Below are positions 39,284-52,010 of a stretch of 64,000 bases of DNA, one piece after another. The stretch's first letter is position 1; every line of letters begins with the position of its first letter. Below the pieces are notes generated by a model that did no database searches, was not told where the DNA came from, and worked only from the letters and a program-made list of their open reading frames with translations. Position numbers and translations under genes: made by a program. This DNA is from Chrysomallon squamiferum (Eukaryota > Mollusca > Gastropoda > Neomphalida > Peltospiridae), in assembly GCA_012295275.1 (NCBI GenBank), contig CM022677.1, positions 7,725,922 to 7,789,921 on the forward strand, read 5' to 3'.

Positions 39284-40024
39284 ACTGCATTTTTGTAACT
39301 ATACGCATGTAATATTTCGCCAGTTTATTATCAGTCTTTCCATATTTCATCGTGTACCTGCCATTCTCTTTAAGTTATCCCTCTTCCATCGAACTATTAA
39401 TAGATTATCATATTATACCTAGTATATTGTTTATTGTACTAATATTTTACAGACTTTTAAACTGTATGGTCAGGAACATTTTAATTATAGAACAACCAAG
39501 TGTTTATAGATTGCCTAAAACATGTTTTGACAAATCGCAATATCTCAATCATAGAAAAATCACGGAAATACAGCATCAGTTATGTCCTTTTTGTAGATGT
39601 CGTATGTCACTAGTGTCGAATTCAGAACAAAAAAAAAAAAAAAAAAATAAAAAAAAAAAAAAAAAAATAAAACAATTGAATCAAGAATGTTAAAGAAACC
39701 TAAAGCAAAAAATGTAATTTATTTTCATGAAGTAAAACAATCTTGGAGTAATTTTGTTTTCTCGCTAATAAATTATTAATTTTGAAGTTATAAATAACCA
39801 TAATGGTAATCTAAGACTAATTATAATTTGCAATCAATGCTTTATTGCAACTAATGTTTGTACGTCAGACCTCTGTCAGATTATATTTATCAACTTTAGA
39901 GACGTAATGATTATTTATTTATTGTTTATTATTATTAGGATCATCATCATCATCATCAACTCACAAGAACAATATGTAATTTTTATGTTGTGTTCATGAT
40001 AATATTACGTGTTGTTTGCAAAAT
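39284..40024. other. intergenic stretch
   Basis: AT-rich, with A-tracts at 39630-39668 and CAT repeats near 39942-39957. No gene recognised. Confidence 0.45.
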
Positions 40025-41625
40025 GGAACCAATAGAATGTATGCGCAGGAAGTGTGCAACCTGCTGTGACCTTTGCACTCTGTGTTACATGAGTGGAAAA
40101 CATGATCTTAGTCATCCTTTCGTTCTCCATCAAACACAGACATCTACACTGTAAGTCAGCAAAACTGAGATTACATGAATAAAACAACAAAGGAAAAAAA
40201 CATATAAAAAGTAATAAAATTTAAAAACAAAAATTAAAAGGCCTTTTACTGTTAACAGTTTTGTACATTTATTTTAAATTGAATTTAAAACCAATTTATC
40301 TTCACAAATGATTTTAAAAAGGAATGTATTACTGCTTAAAAGTGCTTAGAGTGCCTATTGATTCAAGAAATTTGCTAAAACCAGAAACTGTACATGGAAT
40401 TTGCCAGGTGCTGTGTTAAGAGAGGGTTACACTGGAAGTGGAGTAAATCAGGATGGTAAGTATTCTTTCAATAAAGAGTTCACAGTGAGGTCAGTACTCT
40501 GTTAAGATAGATTTATGGTAAAAAAAAGAGGATTTTTTTGGTTTTAAAATTTACAATTAGAAAAATTTACACCAAGGAGTTTAGTAATTTTATGCAAATC
40601 ATAAAATATATTGTTTAAATCTTTGTTAGTTTATTATTTATCAATATAGTGTATTTAAATGTGTTCAGCCTTGATGTGTCATGGTGGGATATACACAAAG
40701 ATAACAGCTGAAGCCTGTTATAATAATTGTGACAATAAGCATCACACTATTTTGTAATCATAAAGGAATTAATTATACTGATTTCATTTAAGTCCATATA
40801 ACAAATATCTTTTCTGGCTATGAAAATGATTAAATGTGAAGTTTGAAAGAATCTGTTTGCATCTTTTCAAAGATTTTTCTTTATTTTGTTCAAATTTAGG
40901 TGAAGGAGCTGGTGATGTCATACATTTAGTAAAGTGGGGAAGAAATAGTTATAGAGGTGGTGTTTGAAGTTAAAATGCAAAAGCGGTTCAATGAATACCT
41001 ACAGATGTGGAGGAGAAGGTTGTATGGATCTCATTCTGATTGCTGAAACAACGGATGTATTACTTTCCACAGCATCTTCCTGTGTTATGTGTGTTTCTTG
41101 AACTACCAGCAAATACATAACAACTATACTATCAAAAGTGATAAATTAACAAACTAATTAAAACCAACTTTTTTGATCTGCATAAACCTGTTATTCTTAC
41201 TAAGTTTTGATCATTTTAGTTAATTTTAAAAGAAGCAGTAATGGACGTACCACAGAAGCTCCTAATAGTTTTTGACTTTTATTTTAATATCATTTTTTTT
41301 TTTACTTTGATTAAATTATCACAGATAATACTCTTAAACAACAACTATTAATAATGATGATGCATGTGATGAGATTATGATGAGGAGGATAATGATGAAG
41401 ATAAATTATAAACTAAAGTACTTTGTGGGTTTAGATGTGAGAAGCCAGTCAGAATATCAGTTGAAACCTGGAGACAAGGTACAAATGGATATAGATGTCA
41501 AAGTGGTGAAGAATTTTTTTTTATCAGAAACTAAATGTGGCATGAAAAGATATCTGATTTATTTAACTTTAATTAATTATAACATAAATGTAATTTATTC
41601 ATTACAATTAATACATAATGAAAAA

Positions 41626-41627
41626 AA

Positions 41628-41660
<33 letters not shown>

Positions 41661-41692
41661 GTCTATCTATATATATATATATATATATATGA
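41626..41692. repeat. (CTAT)n(AT)n microsatellite
   Basis: About ten TATC units run into an AT run in an intron of the mind-bomb-like gene. Confidence 0.95.
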
Positions 41693-42437
41693 AATTATGA
41701 AAGTACCTTTCTTCTGCACTCAAATTTGTTTTGTCATTCAAATAAACAATTTTCATAATGTCTGTCTGTTTCTGACTGAAGGATAACAGCAATACTTTTT
41801 TTGTTCTATTTTATTGATTCTATTTAGGGTTTATTTTTAATTTTATTTATTTATTTATTAATTTATTTATGTATTTGCCATTGCCAGGAACAGTCACTGA
41901 AATAAATGGCTCAAGAATAGAAAAAGTTCAGTATGAAGATGCACAGTCATGGTATTTCTTTAGATCAATGTTAACGAAGGTAATCTATTATTATTTACTT
42001 TAATTTAAAATGTTTTATTTTTATTTTTTATATATATAATTAAAGAAAAAATTTATATAGTCTTTATTTAATTTAATTTTGAAAGGTATCTCTTTCATGT
42101 TTTTAATTCATTTTAATTGACAAAGTATCTTCTATTTGTGGTCTTGTCTTTATGTTTAATTTAAATGTATCTATTTGTATACTTTTTTATTTATATTGTT
42201 TTATTTGTTTTCCTGTAAAAGAAATTCCATTTTATACGGTTCTATTTTATTTTTTCAGAAGTATTTATTTAAGAATCCATGCAGGTGAATGAGACTGTGG
42301 ATGCAAACAGTCCATTACAACTGGCTTTGCTACACAGGTAGCAAGTGACGTTGTGAAAATTCTCTTATCATATAAAGCTGATCCAAATCTGGTTGATGAA
42401 GAAGGAGACACTGCTCTTCATTTTGCTGTCTCTCAGT

Positions 42438-42672
42438 AAGTTAAACTTTACATAACATCACTTCAGAGCAAGTTAAACTTTACATAACATCACTTCAGAG
42501 CAAGTTAAACTTTACATAACATCACTTCAGAGCAAGTTAAACTTTACACAACATCACTTCAGAACAAGTTAAACTTTACACAACATCACTTCAGAGCAAG
42601 TTAAACTTTACACAACATCACTTCAGAGCAAGTTAAACTTTACACAACATCACTTCAGAGCAAGTTAAACCT
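42438..42672 (+). repeat. 32 bp tandem repeat, just over seven copies, starting at a splice donor
   Basis: AAGTTAAACTTTACA begins at 42438, 42470, 42502, 42534, 42566, 42598, 42630 and 42662. The first copy overlaps the 5' splice site of an ankyrin exon (TCTCA|GTAAGTTAAA), so each copy carries a near-donor GAGCAAGTTAAA. Confidence 0.95.
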
Positions 42673-43398
42673 GTATTTGTACACAACATTTCATCTATCT
42701 GCTTTATAGTAAGATGAGTATTTAGTTAACATTATTTCACACTAAGTTAAAATTTCTTTCTTTTATATATTATCACTGAATCAAGCTGTTTCCTAGTAAA
42801 TTAAATGTGTATCATTACTTAATATCATTTCATTTCATAATGCAATTTTTATTAAGATTTATCTGCATCTTTATATCATTTCACAATGCTGTTTTAGTAA
42901 ATTATATCTATATCTTTATATAACATCATTTCATAATGCAGTTTTATTAAGATATATCTATATATTTATATAACATAATTTCTTTATTCTGCCTCATGGT
43001 CAGTTATATCTATATCTTTATTAATCATCTCTTTCTCGTGCTGTTTAACAGTAAGATAAAAGCTATATTTTATATAACATGTCACTTCATCATGTGGTTT
43101 CACAATATGTTAAATGTGTATCTTTAAATTATCACATAACTATTCTCTTTAAAGCTATAATTATACTTTTATATAACACAGATACAAAATTGTGTCATTT
43201 CATGATTATTATGTTTTTCAGAGGCCAAGATGAAATTGTGAAAACCCTAACTGATAAAGATGCTGACATGAACAAAAAGAATAAAAAAGGACTGACACCA
43301 TGTCACTAAGCAGTGACTGCAGACAATGAAGAAATTGTGAAAATCCTCACTGACAAGGGTTGTGTTGTTAACACACAGGTTACATGTGTATTTATTTT

Positions 43399-43415
<17 letters not shown>

Positions 43416-43460
<45 letters not shown>
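43416..43460. repeat. (GA)n microsatellite
   Basis: About 22 GA units just after an ankyrin exon. Confidence 0.95.
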
Positions 43461-43464
<4 letters not shown>

Positions 43465-43869
43465 AAATAAAATGACACAATGTATGTACAAATAACAACT
43501 CAGAAAGCTACCTAAATTTAAAAAATGCCCTTTTCTAATTATTATTCCTGTTTGCAAATTTTGCTTTGATAAATTTATTCTTGTAGCTTTATAATGAAGT
43601 TTTAACTTCATATTGCATCTGCTAATTGTCAATTTATTCTGATTTATAAAATTATTTCTTAATCATATAATTTTACATATTTATTTTCAAAAGTTGTGCA
43701 AACATTGAGTTTGTTCTGACAAAGGGTTAATGATGAAGACATGCCACTCCATGCTATGAACAACTACCCATCTGTGAGATGTTGATGAAGGTGAAGAAAT
43801 TAAATGTGACATTTTCAACAGTGATGGAATGTCTGCTTTTCATGTGGCTGTAATAAATAATAAGGAAAA

Positions 43870-43929
43870 GTATGTATAGCTTTCAGCTGTCAAGTCAGTC
43901 AGCTGCCTTAATAAGAATGTTTAGAAAGA

Positions 43930-43963
<34 letters not shown>

Positions 43964-45163
43964 TTAAACATAGCGTTAAGGTGATCTCTATAACGTATCA
44001 TCATGAAACAAATATTAAACAACTTAGCTAATTAGAATATTAATTGTTCCTGAAACAAACCCTTTATAGTCTGTTTATCACATATTGGCTGTACTTGAAG
44101 AACATTTTGAGTATGTGAACACTCTTTGCTTTTATTTTTATTATATCATTGTCTTTCATGTAATCCTAGGTTTATAACTTGTATACTGTAACCACAACCT
44201 GAAACCACATAAAGTTGTACAATGATTTCTTAGAAATACAATTGAAAACAAGAACATTCTTAAAATGACTAAGAACAGCACCAGCTCCTTCAGTGAGGCA
44301 TCTTGTTTGTTGTGAGATGTGACATGTGAAGTGGATGATGGATCCTGGTGGTTGAGTCATGTTTGATGTCTGCAACTGAGTACATTGCCACTGACAATTA
44401 TTCACTTTGATCTAGAGTTCATGCAGCTAATAGCTATTGATTTGTTTAATTTTGCTAGAATTAGAATTCTTATTTTTTATTATTATTGTATGTCTGTATA
44501 TGTATGTATTTATATTATTATTATTATAATTTTTATTTACTTATTTATTTATTTATTTATCAATTTTTCAATCTCTTAACTGCATCTCCATCTTTCTGGT
44601 TATTTTTTTCTAAATTCTAATAATTCAAATTATTTTTTTTATTTTATTATTTATTTATTATTATTATTATTATTAATATTGTAATTATTCTTTTTCTTTT
44701 TACAAGCTAGTTATAATTCTTTTTATTATTATTTTTTTCTTCATGTTTCTTTTTATTCAGTAGGGAGCAGACTTTTTTTTAGTTTTTTAATAAAACAAGT
44801 CACCTAGTAATATCTCAGAGAATTAATATTTTTGTTACTAGTGTAGATGTTCTGTCTTCCTTATTCAAAACCTGTTTCCATTGATGATGTCGTATTTCTA
44901 GTGTTTGCTGAACAAACCCAAACAATAATGAAGTTGTAAACTTGTATTGTCAATATATTTTGTTTTCTGGAAATTATTATTATTACTGATTTTTTTAGAA
45001 CCAGTATTATTCTGATAACTTGTTTGTTACTATTAGTGTCTTTTAAATAGTTATTGTATTTATATTGACAGACACTTTTTTCTCTTAATTTCAAGGTCTG
45101 CCCTGAGTTAATATATGTATATAATTTGTTTTTCTTTCTATTTTTTGTTTGTTTTTTCCACAG
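43870..45163. other. spacer between the mind-bomb-like and LRR genes
   Basis: AT-rich, with (TTA)n at about 43928-43963 and TTTA/TTA tracts around 44515-44560 and 44640-44675. No exon is convincing; a minus-strand open frame at 44172-44405 has no splice sites or motifs. Confidence 0.4.
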
Positions 45164-47380
45164 AACTGATATAGGTTTCATATCACTGAAAAAAACCAAC
45201 AGCAGTTGGCACCAAAAACACCAGTATCACCATTAGACCTGAGACAAACTGACATCACCACACCAACCACTGAACACTCAAACTCAAACTGCGCCAAGAA
45301 ACATCCAGACACACTAGAAAAGAAACCAGAAACACCACCATCCATTGCCAGAGGCATTTTGGTAAAAATAATGTCTAAGAAAGAAAGGGAACAGAACAAG
45401 TTTGATCATGTGATTCAACTGACTAATCTTTTTGTGAAACTGGAGTTTTTGTTGAAAGCAGCCAGACCAAGACTTAAACAGCCACAAGCTTTAACACCAA
45501 CATATCCACTTAGTCACATTTTAAATCTTTGAAAAACATTCAGGTAAATATGTCTGTAAATATGTCTTAGTCTATCTGTCTGTTTCTCTTTCTGCCCACC
45601 TCCTTATTTATTTATTTGATTTCTATCTCTGCTTTTCTGTTTGTATTTCTTTCCTTGAAAATGTGCACATAAATATGTTTATCTTTCTTACTATGTCTCT
45701 ACTTAATATGCTTATCTGTTTTTCTGCCTGTTTCTTTATGTATCATTTCTTATTTGTTCCTAATTATCATTTTTTTTAGTTTTCTTTCTTTTTTCTTCCT
45801 TTCTTTTCTTTATGTTTTTAATAATGATTTTCTAAGTTGTAATAGTTTTTGAAGTATAACAAAGAAAGAAAAGATTATATATAATCTTTCTGTAAGTTCT
45901 CTTTTGATAATTCTGAACATAAATAGCTTTAGCATCAGCAATTTAAGTAATTTTAAATTTATTTATAGTTTTAATTTATAAAAATGCTCTTAAAACAGTT
46001 TTAGTAGACAGTTGACCCCAGGCTTTCCGAGCTGTGTGTTTGGCAGTGTGTTCTAACACAACAGTGATCTTCCTTAGCCTGACCACCAACAAAACAGACA
46101 CTGAGAGTGCTGTGAGTAATCTGAATTATAACTGTTATAAAATCTTTTATAATAATAATAATAAAACCAGTTTAAAGAATTCCATATTCATTACATAATG
46201 CTTACACCAATAACAAGAAATTATTTTTATATTTATATCTGTATAATTATGAGAAAAAAAATCTTATTTTCTCTTGTTGTTGTTGTTGTTGTTGTTCTTC
46301 TTCTTCTTCTTCTTATTATTATTATTGTTCTTGGTATTGTTATTATTATTATTAATATTATATTATATGTCACTGTTATTGTTATTATTATTAGTAGTAG
46401 TAGTAATTAGTATATGTAATTAATGTGTAATTGTCACTTAGCTATTGATAGTGCTACTTCTGCTACTACCACTGTTACTAGTATTATTCAGCTAACAAAA
46501 AACAGTTACTAACAGTGACTTTCATTACACTAAATCAATTACCAGTAATTATTATATATCTATTTACCACTGTGTGTGTTACTGCTATTTGTACTGTTGC
46601 TACAAATGTTACTACAAATGTTATTTTTACCACTATTATTACATCTACTACTACTACTACTAGTACTACTACTACTACTATGGTGTCTGCAGTTATTTAC
46701 TACCTCTACATATTGTATCTACTGTACTGAATAACCTAAGCTAATTCTACCAAAGTTATCACTATTACTGTTACTGCTGCAATTACCACTATTTGTATTA
46801 CTACTACTAGTATTGTTATTACAAACTATTACCACTGTTACTATTACTAGTACTGTTACTACTGATATTACAATTATTACCACTATTACTGCTACTAGTT
46901 AGTACTTTATAACTATTAGTATTGATACAACAACTATGAATTCTGCTGCTGCTGTTACTACTATTACTACTACTACAACTGCTGCTGCTACTACTGCTAC
47001 TACTACTGTTACTGATACTAAAACTACTACAACTACTGCTGTGGCAACTACTCAACCACTGTTACAACTACTACCACTGCTAATGATACTATTACTACTG
47101 TTAAAACATTAATGTGTCTTCTTCTAACTAGATTTTAATAATAACAAATAAATAAGTGTAAACAATCTGTATTAATAGTTTTTACTACTAATACACACAA
47201 CTTGAGTGTTTTGTTGCTAGCACTGTGTAATCAAAATATTGTTGGTAAACAGGAATATTTGGATGTATCAAGTAATTCTGTAGGAAATGATTACTTCTCT
47301 CACTGTGTCAGTCCAGCTCTTAAAACTCTCAGGTTTTCTTCTTATTATTCATGTCATTTTATTAACTTTTTCTTTATCTG

Positions 47381-47443
<63 letters not shown>

Positions 47444-47639
47444 CTGATACTCTGTCTCTCTTACTGTCTTTCTCTTTCTCTGTCTCCTCTAAGAAACCTT
47501 AGCTTCAAGAATCTTAATTTATCATTATATATTTTTAACTTTCTTATTTATTTATTTATACTGGTTTTATTAATATAAATGTGTATTTCTCTATAATTTC
47601 AGAGCTATTTTCTGATAATGTATATTCTGCACATTGTGA

Positions 47640-47684
<45 letters not shown>

Positions 47685-47816
47685 GTTTTTATTTGTTTTT
47701 ATTACCAGCTGGGATCACTTAATCTTGTATTCGGTTTTTTATCTGAATGATGCAAAAGTTAACAACCAAACTCTTATAGTTGATGGTAAATTTAGATTTG
47801 TAAAATATATTTACAT

Positions 47817-47890
<74 letters not shown>

Positions 47891-49482
47891 GTATATATAC
47901 ATACACACACGTGTATTTCATTCTGTAACTAGCTGGATTTGATGTATCAGAATATGTTTCAACTTTTTTTTCTTCTTCTGCTGATAGTTAAGATACAGTT
48001 AGGTTTGTTAATACTGTTTTTCATTTTTTTCAGATATTCCAGATTCCAAGTTCTCTACAGGAATTAAGTCTGAACTCCAGTTGTTTAACCAACCAGCTGT
48101 TTGAGTTTCCATATAAAACTCCTTTCTTTGAAAGACGTGGACATTGGAAATTGTCCTGATCTTTCTGTATCTGTCATTGATGATTTAGTTAAACTTACTT
48201 CAGGTAACTGTTTTTTAAATTTTATAAATTTTTATAATATTTGAATAATTATTCTATATATAATCCTAATCTTTCTCTATCAGACAGACAATTTAGTTAA
48301 ACCATATGCTAAGAATATTTAACTAAACTTTTTATTATGAAATAATTTTATGTAGATATTTTTAATGTATATAAATATTTTGTTTTGTTATATAGTTGTA
48401 ATTATTATGTATTTGTTATTGAGTAGGTAATTATGTATAAACTGCTTGTTTCCTTTTTGCTTTTGTTCTCATGTTCTCTGTCTCTGAGTCTGTCTTTCAG
48501 TCTGTCTTTAAGCCTTTTATAATTAATTTTCTAATTTCAGCTTTACTTATATTTATATTCCTGAGAGTGAGTGAGTATGTGTGTATAAGCAATAGAGATA
48601 ATTGCTCTGACAATAGTCTGTGTGTATGTGTGTGTGAATATCAGCAATAGTGCAAATTGCTATTCTGATCAGTTTGTGTGTGTATGTGTTGTATCAGCAA
48701 CACTGATAACTGCTACTCTGACATTAGTGTGTGTGTTTGTGAGTGAGTGTGAGTGTACAAGCAATAATGATAACTGTTATTCTGTGTATGTGTGTGTGAC
48801 TGTGTTTGTGAGTGTATCAGCAATAGTGATAACAGCTACTCTGATAATAGTATGTGTGTGTGTCTTTGAGTGTATCAGCAGTAGTGATAACTGCTTCTGT
48901 GATAATAGTGTGTGTGTCTGAGTATCAGCTACAGTGATAATTGCTACTTTGATAATTGTGTGGGTATCGGAAATAGTGATAACTACTACTATGATATCAG
49001 TATGTGTGTGTGTTTGTGTTTGAGTGTATCAGTGATAATTACTACTGTGATCATAGTATGTGTATGTCTGTATGTGTATGTGTATGTCAGGAATTTTGAT
49101 AATTGTTACTCTGATAATAGTGTGTGTGTATCAGCAATAGTGATAATTGCTACTCTGATAATAGTGTGTGTGTGTGTGTGTGTGTGTCACTGTGTTTGTG
49201 AGTAGTGTTAACTGTTTCTGTGATAATAGTGTTTGTGACTAAATCAGCAGTAGTGATCACTGCTACTCTGATAATAGTGTGTCTGTATAAAAAGGAGTAA
49301 TAATTAATAACTAGAGAATTCTATAAATAAAAGTCAGGACAAATATAATGTGTGTTTTTATAGGAGATGAGACTCAGTTGTACAGTGACAATGACTTTAT
49401 TCTCATAAACTGTAGATTACACTTATTAACAAATGACAAATATACATTTTCAGGCTGGTCAAAAGCATCAGATGATGAATAA
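45164..49482 (+). CDS. leucine-rich-repeat protein gene, copy A
   Basis: Exon 45164-45543 contains KKEREQNKFDHVIQLTNLF and LLKAARPRLKQPQ, an N-terminal charged helix. 46012-46111 carries LSELCVWQCVL and SLTTNKTDTESA, with a two-base insertion between them. 47221-47332 has an LRR (EYLDVSSNSVGNDYFSHCVS). 47709-47785 has FYLNDAKVNNQTLIVDG. 48034-48203 has SSLQELSLNSSCLTNQLF, then, after a frameshift, DIGNCPDLSVSVIDDLVKLT. 49364-49482 is a terminal exon (GDETQLYSDNDFILINC to SDDE and TAA) joining the previous exon in phase. Donors are GTAAAT, GTGAGT, GTTTTC (weak), GTAAAT and GTAACT. The first exon also shifts frame before its donor (ILNL then TGA), where copy B stays open. LRR proteins mostly mediate protein binding; no partner or localisation signal is visible. 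Likely a pseudogene or error-bearing consensus. Confidence 0.6.
46270..47100. repeat. triplet-rich (CTA/CTT/GTT) intron sequence
   Basis: GTT, CTT, TTA, ACT and CTA triplets dominate. The same composition in reverse occurs at 61070-61945 in copy B. Confidence 0.85.
47387..47437. repeat. (TC)n microsatellite
   Basis: About 25 TC units after an LRR exon. Confidence 0.95.
47640..47684. repeat. (TTA)n microsatellite
   Basis: About 15 perfect units. Confidence 0.95.
47819..47886. repeat. (CT)n microsatellite
   Basis: About 34 perfect units in an intron of copy A. Confidence 0.95.
48590..49285. repeat. minisatellite with GTGATAATTGCTACTCTGAT and GTGTGTGT blocks
   Basis: A unit of roughly 55-75 bases, AGCAATAGTGATAACTGCTA plus CTGATAATAG plus a GT run, recurs about ten times inside the last intron of copy A. 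A short reverse-complement trace is at about 58200-58250 in copy B. Confidence 0.85.
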
Positions 49483-49924
49483 TATGAATTCTCTGGTGGA
49501 ATATATACAATACAATTAAAATGTTATGATCTGTGTGTAAAACCCTGCTTTCTGTGTCCAGCCACATAATACATTTACACTGTGATTCAATAATACTTAT
49601 TTTAGTAGATAATTTTTTGTATATACAGCTACACCCCCAGATTTACAATGAGATAAAGAAACTGTTTTTATCATATACTTTATTATAAAGAATATTAATT
49701 AGTGATGGTTTCAAGTATCTCTGAGCTTACTTGCCAAATCTCACACGTTAATCTCTATTATTTTTAAAACTTAAGGGCTTACTTATTTATGATTTTTGTT
49801 TGGCGTATCTTTACAAACGAGAGAGTTTACTGACATTTGCTCAACACTGTTTTCACTTGGTAAGACTTGTCCTCCTCCATTTTTCCTATTGCACTGAGTG
49901 AACTGACTTGTCTCAGTCAGAGTT
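49483..49924. other. spacer after LRR copy A
   Basis: AT-rich, no further exon recognised; no strong AATAAA close to the stop. Confidence 0.4.
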
Positions 49925-50445
49925 TGGTTTGTGTTGTGTGATCTCTGTTGTCTTGTTTCTGTTGACTGAGTTGTTATGTTTGTGTTGTGTGATCTCTGTT
50001 GTCTTGTTTCTGTTGGCTGAGTTGTTATGTTTGTGATATCTCTGTTGTCTTGTTTCTGTTGACTGAGTTGCTATGTTTGTGTTGCTGTGATCTCTGTTGT
50101 CTTGTTTGTGTTGACTGAGTTGTTATGTTTGTGTAGTGTGATCTCTGTTGTCTTGTTTCTGTTGGCTGAGTTGTTATGTTTGTGATATCTCTGTTGTCTT
50201 GTTTCTGTTGGCTGAGTTGTTATGTTTGTGTTGTGTGATCTCTGTTGTCTTGTTTCTGTTGACTGAGCTGTTATGTTTGTGTTGTGTGATCTCTGTTGTC
50301 TTGTTTCTGTTGACTGAGTTGTTATGTTTGTGATATCTCTGTTGTCTTGTTTCTGTTGACTGAGTTGTTATGTTTGTGATATCTCTGTTGTCTTGTTTCT
50401 GTTGATTGAGTTGTTATGTTTGTGTTGTGTGATCTCTGTTGTCCA
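49925..50445. repeat. minisatellite with two alternating unit lengths
   Basis: About ten units built on ATCTCTGTTGTCTTGTTTCT and GTTGACTGAGTTGTTATGTT. Units come in a 51-base form (GTGTTGTGTGATCTC) and a 46-base form (GTGATATCTC), mixed along the array, with GACTGAG/GGCTGAG variants. Confidence 0.95.
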
Positions 50446-51243
50446 TACTGTGACTGCTGAGACTGTTGCACTGGTGTTGACTGATGAACTGGTGCAGATG
50501 AACATCCTTCTAATAGTGACTTCTTGACCAGCTTGGCTACTGCTTATTTTATCACATGTATGTGTAATGTTGTCTTTGTTTTATATACATTTTTAACATA
50601 TACATAACGGATTCATTATTGTAACTATTTGCATAGCATAAGGTTGGTTTATTTATTCATTAGTGGCAAAAAATTTATTATATTAAAGTGGCAGGAAAGA
50701 AGGTTACAATTAAATAATTTAGTTAAAATAATTTATTATAAATGATGTACATGATTGTTTAAGGTTAATTAAAGATTGTAAGAATAATCTCAAATGTATT
50801 TTCATCATGCTAGTCTGTTAGTATTTCAAGTAGATTCAGTATTAGAAGACCATTTTCTTACTGTCTAATGAATAGCTATATAGGTTTAAAATGTTTGTGT
50901 ACTTAATATTCCTGGCAGTCTTCTTAAACTGGACTAAAAGACTAAAACAGTGTAAATATCAAATTTTAGCAAGTTAATAGAATTATTCAAATATACTGAT
51001 GTATTGCTGTTTTAATCAATTTACATCAAAGATAAAAAATAATATTAAACTGATTGAAATTAAGAATATAAAAATACTTAATAAATTTCTTTTATTATTA
51101 AAAATTATATGGAAAAAAAAGAAAAATGTGGACTAAAATTCTTCTTGCTAAGACAGTGAAATACAGTTAGAGCTGACAACAAAAATACTACTTGCACTTT
51201 ATTTTATGTTTAGTTTATTAATGAATATTATATTTTGTTGTAG

Positions 51244-51390
51244 GATCCTAGACAACAGATTCAAGCTGCCCTAGCCAGCACTTCAGTTGAAAATGTTGTA
51301 AGACACATTTTCAGAAAATGTTCAATAGATTACCACAATGCTATTACATCACAGTCTTCCCTGTCCAGAGAAAGCCATCTTTGTAAATAA
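51244..51390 (+). CDS. possible terminal exon of an unidentified gene
   Basis: An acceptor (TTTTGTTGTAG) is followed by 48 open codons and TAA: DPRQQIQAALASTSVENVV, RHIFRKCSID and SQSSLSRESHLCK. The composition is protein-like against a very AT-rich background. It could belong to a longer form of the LRR gene copy A, 1.8 kb upstream. Confidence 0.35.
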   Translation, partial: DPRQQIQAALASTSVENVVRHIFRKCSIDYHNAITSQSSLSRESHLCK

Positions 51391-51594
51391 GCTAAAATGA
51401 ATATGATATTAGCATAGCAGTGTTAATTTTCATTATCATCTAATTATTTAAATCAGGGTTTAAATATATTTAAAATTTTGTAATTACGAGTAATTATAAT
51501 TTTTTATAAAAATTTAAAAAAAACCCCCACAAAAAACGTTTGCAAAAAACAACAAAACATTTCTTTTATCTTTTTTTATTATTATTTGAAATCA

Positions 51595-52010
51595 ATAGCT
51601 TGCTGTGGGTAACCTTGTAAATATAATTGAAGAGTATGTAATTAAGGGTAATTTAATTTTTTTTATCAAAATAAAGAATAAGAAAAAGAAAATGATTTTG
51701 TTTTCTTTATATTAGTTAAATCAGGGGAAATCAAGGGTTTGCTGGGGTACTTAATGTAAATATAATTGAAGATTGTGTTATTAGGGTTAATTAGAATTTT
51801 TGTAAAAAATAAAATAAAAAAAGCATTTGTTTTTTTACTGTTATTTAAATCACAGGATTTTCAAGTGTTTGCTGGGGTAATCATTGTCTAAATATTTTTT
51901 TGAAATTATTTAATTAGGGGTAATCAAACTTTTTCTAAAGAAAAAATTAAACATTTATTTCTTTACATTATTTAAATCAGGGGAAAAATCAAGGGTTTGC
52001 TGGGGGTCTA
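51595..52010. repeat. 127-138 bp imperfect tandem repeat, about 3.5 copies
   Basis: TTTGCTGGGG-type words recur near 51600, 51738, 51867 and 51994, each followed by TAAATATAATTGAAG-like and then TAATTAGGGGTAATC-like sequence. Confidence 0.75.

Larger units (their letters stand above)
40025..43869 (+). pseudogene. mind bomb (MIB2-like) E3 ligase gene, degraded
   Basis: Mind bomb proteins are RING E3 ligases that ubiquitinate Notch ligands. Exons appear in family order. 40025-40150: ZZ finger (CCDLCTLCYMSGKHDLSHPF). 40385-40455 and 40900-41060: second MIB/HERC2 domain (VKRGLHWKWS, NQDG, GEGAGDVIHLVKWG, YRCGGEGCMDL). 41435-41508: LKPGDKVQMDIDVKVV. 41888-41979: GTVTEINGSRIEKVQYED, the SH3-like MIB repeat. 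42285-42435: ankyrin (VVKILLSYKADPNLVDEEGD, TALHFAV). 43222-43378: two ankyrin repeats (ADMNKKNKKGLTPCH, EEIVKILTDKG). 43725-43869: ankyrin (FNSDGMSAFHVAV). Most boundaries have GT/AG. Damage: frameshifts in 40385-40455, 40900-41060, 42285-42435 and 43725-43869, and a TAA at 43307-43309 where ankyrin Leu belongs. No RING finger is seen. Family firm, activity unlikely as written. Confidence 0.78.

Noticed and set aside
42438-42672. CRISPR-like regular repeats (also 49925-50445 and 58443-58657)
   Set aside because: Contiguous tandem units without spacers, in an animal genome with introns.
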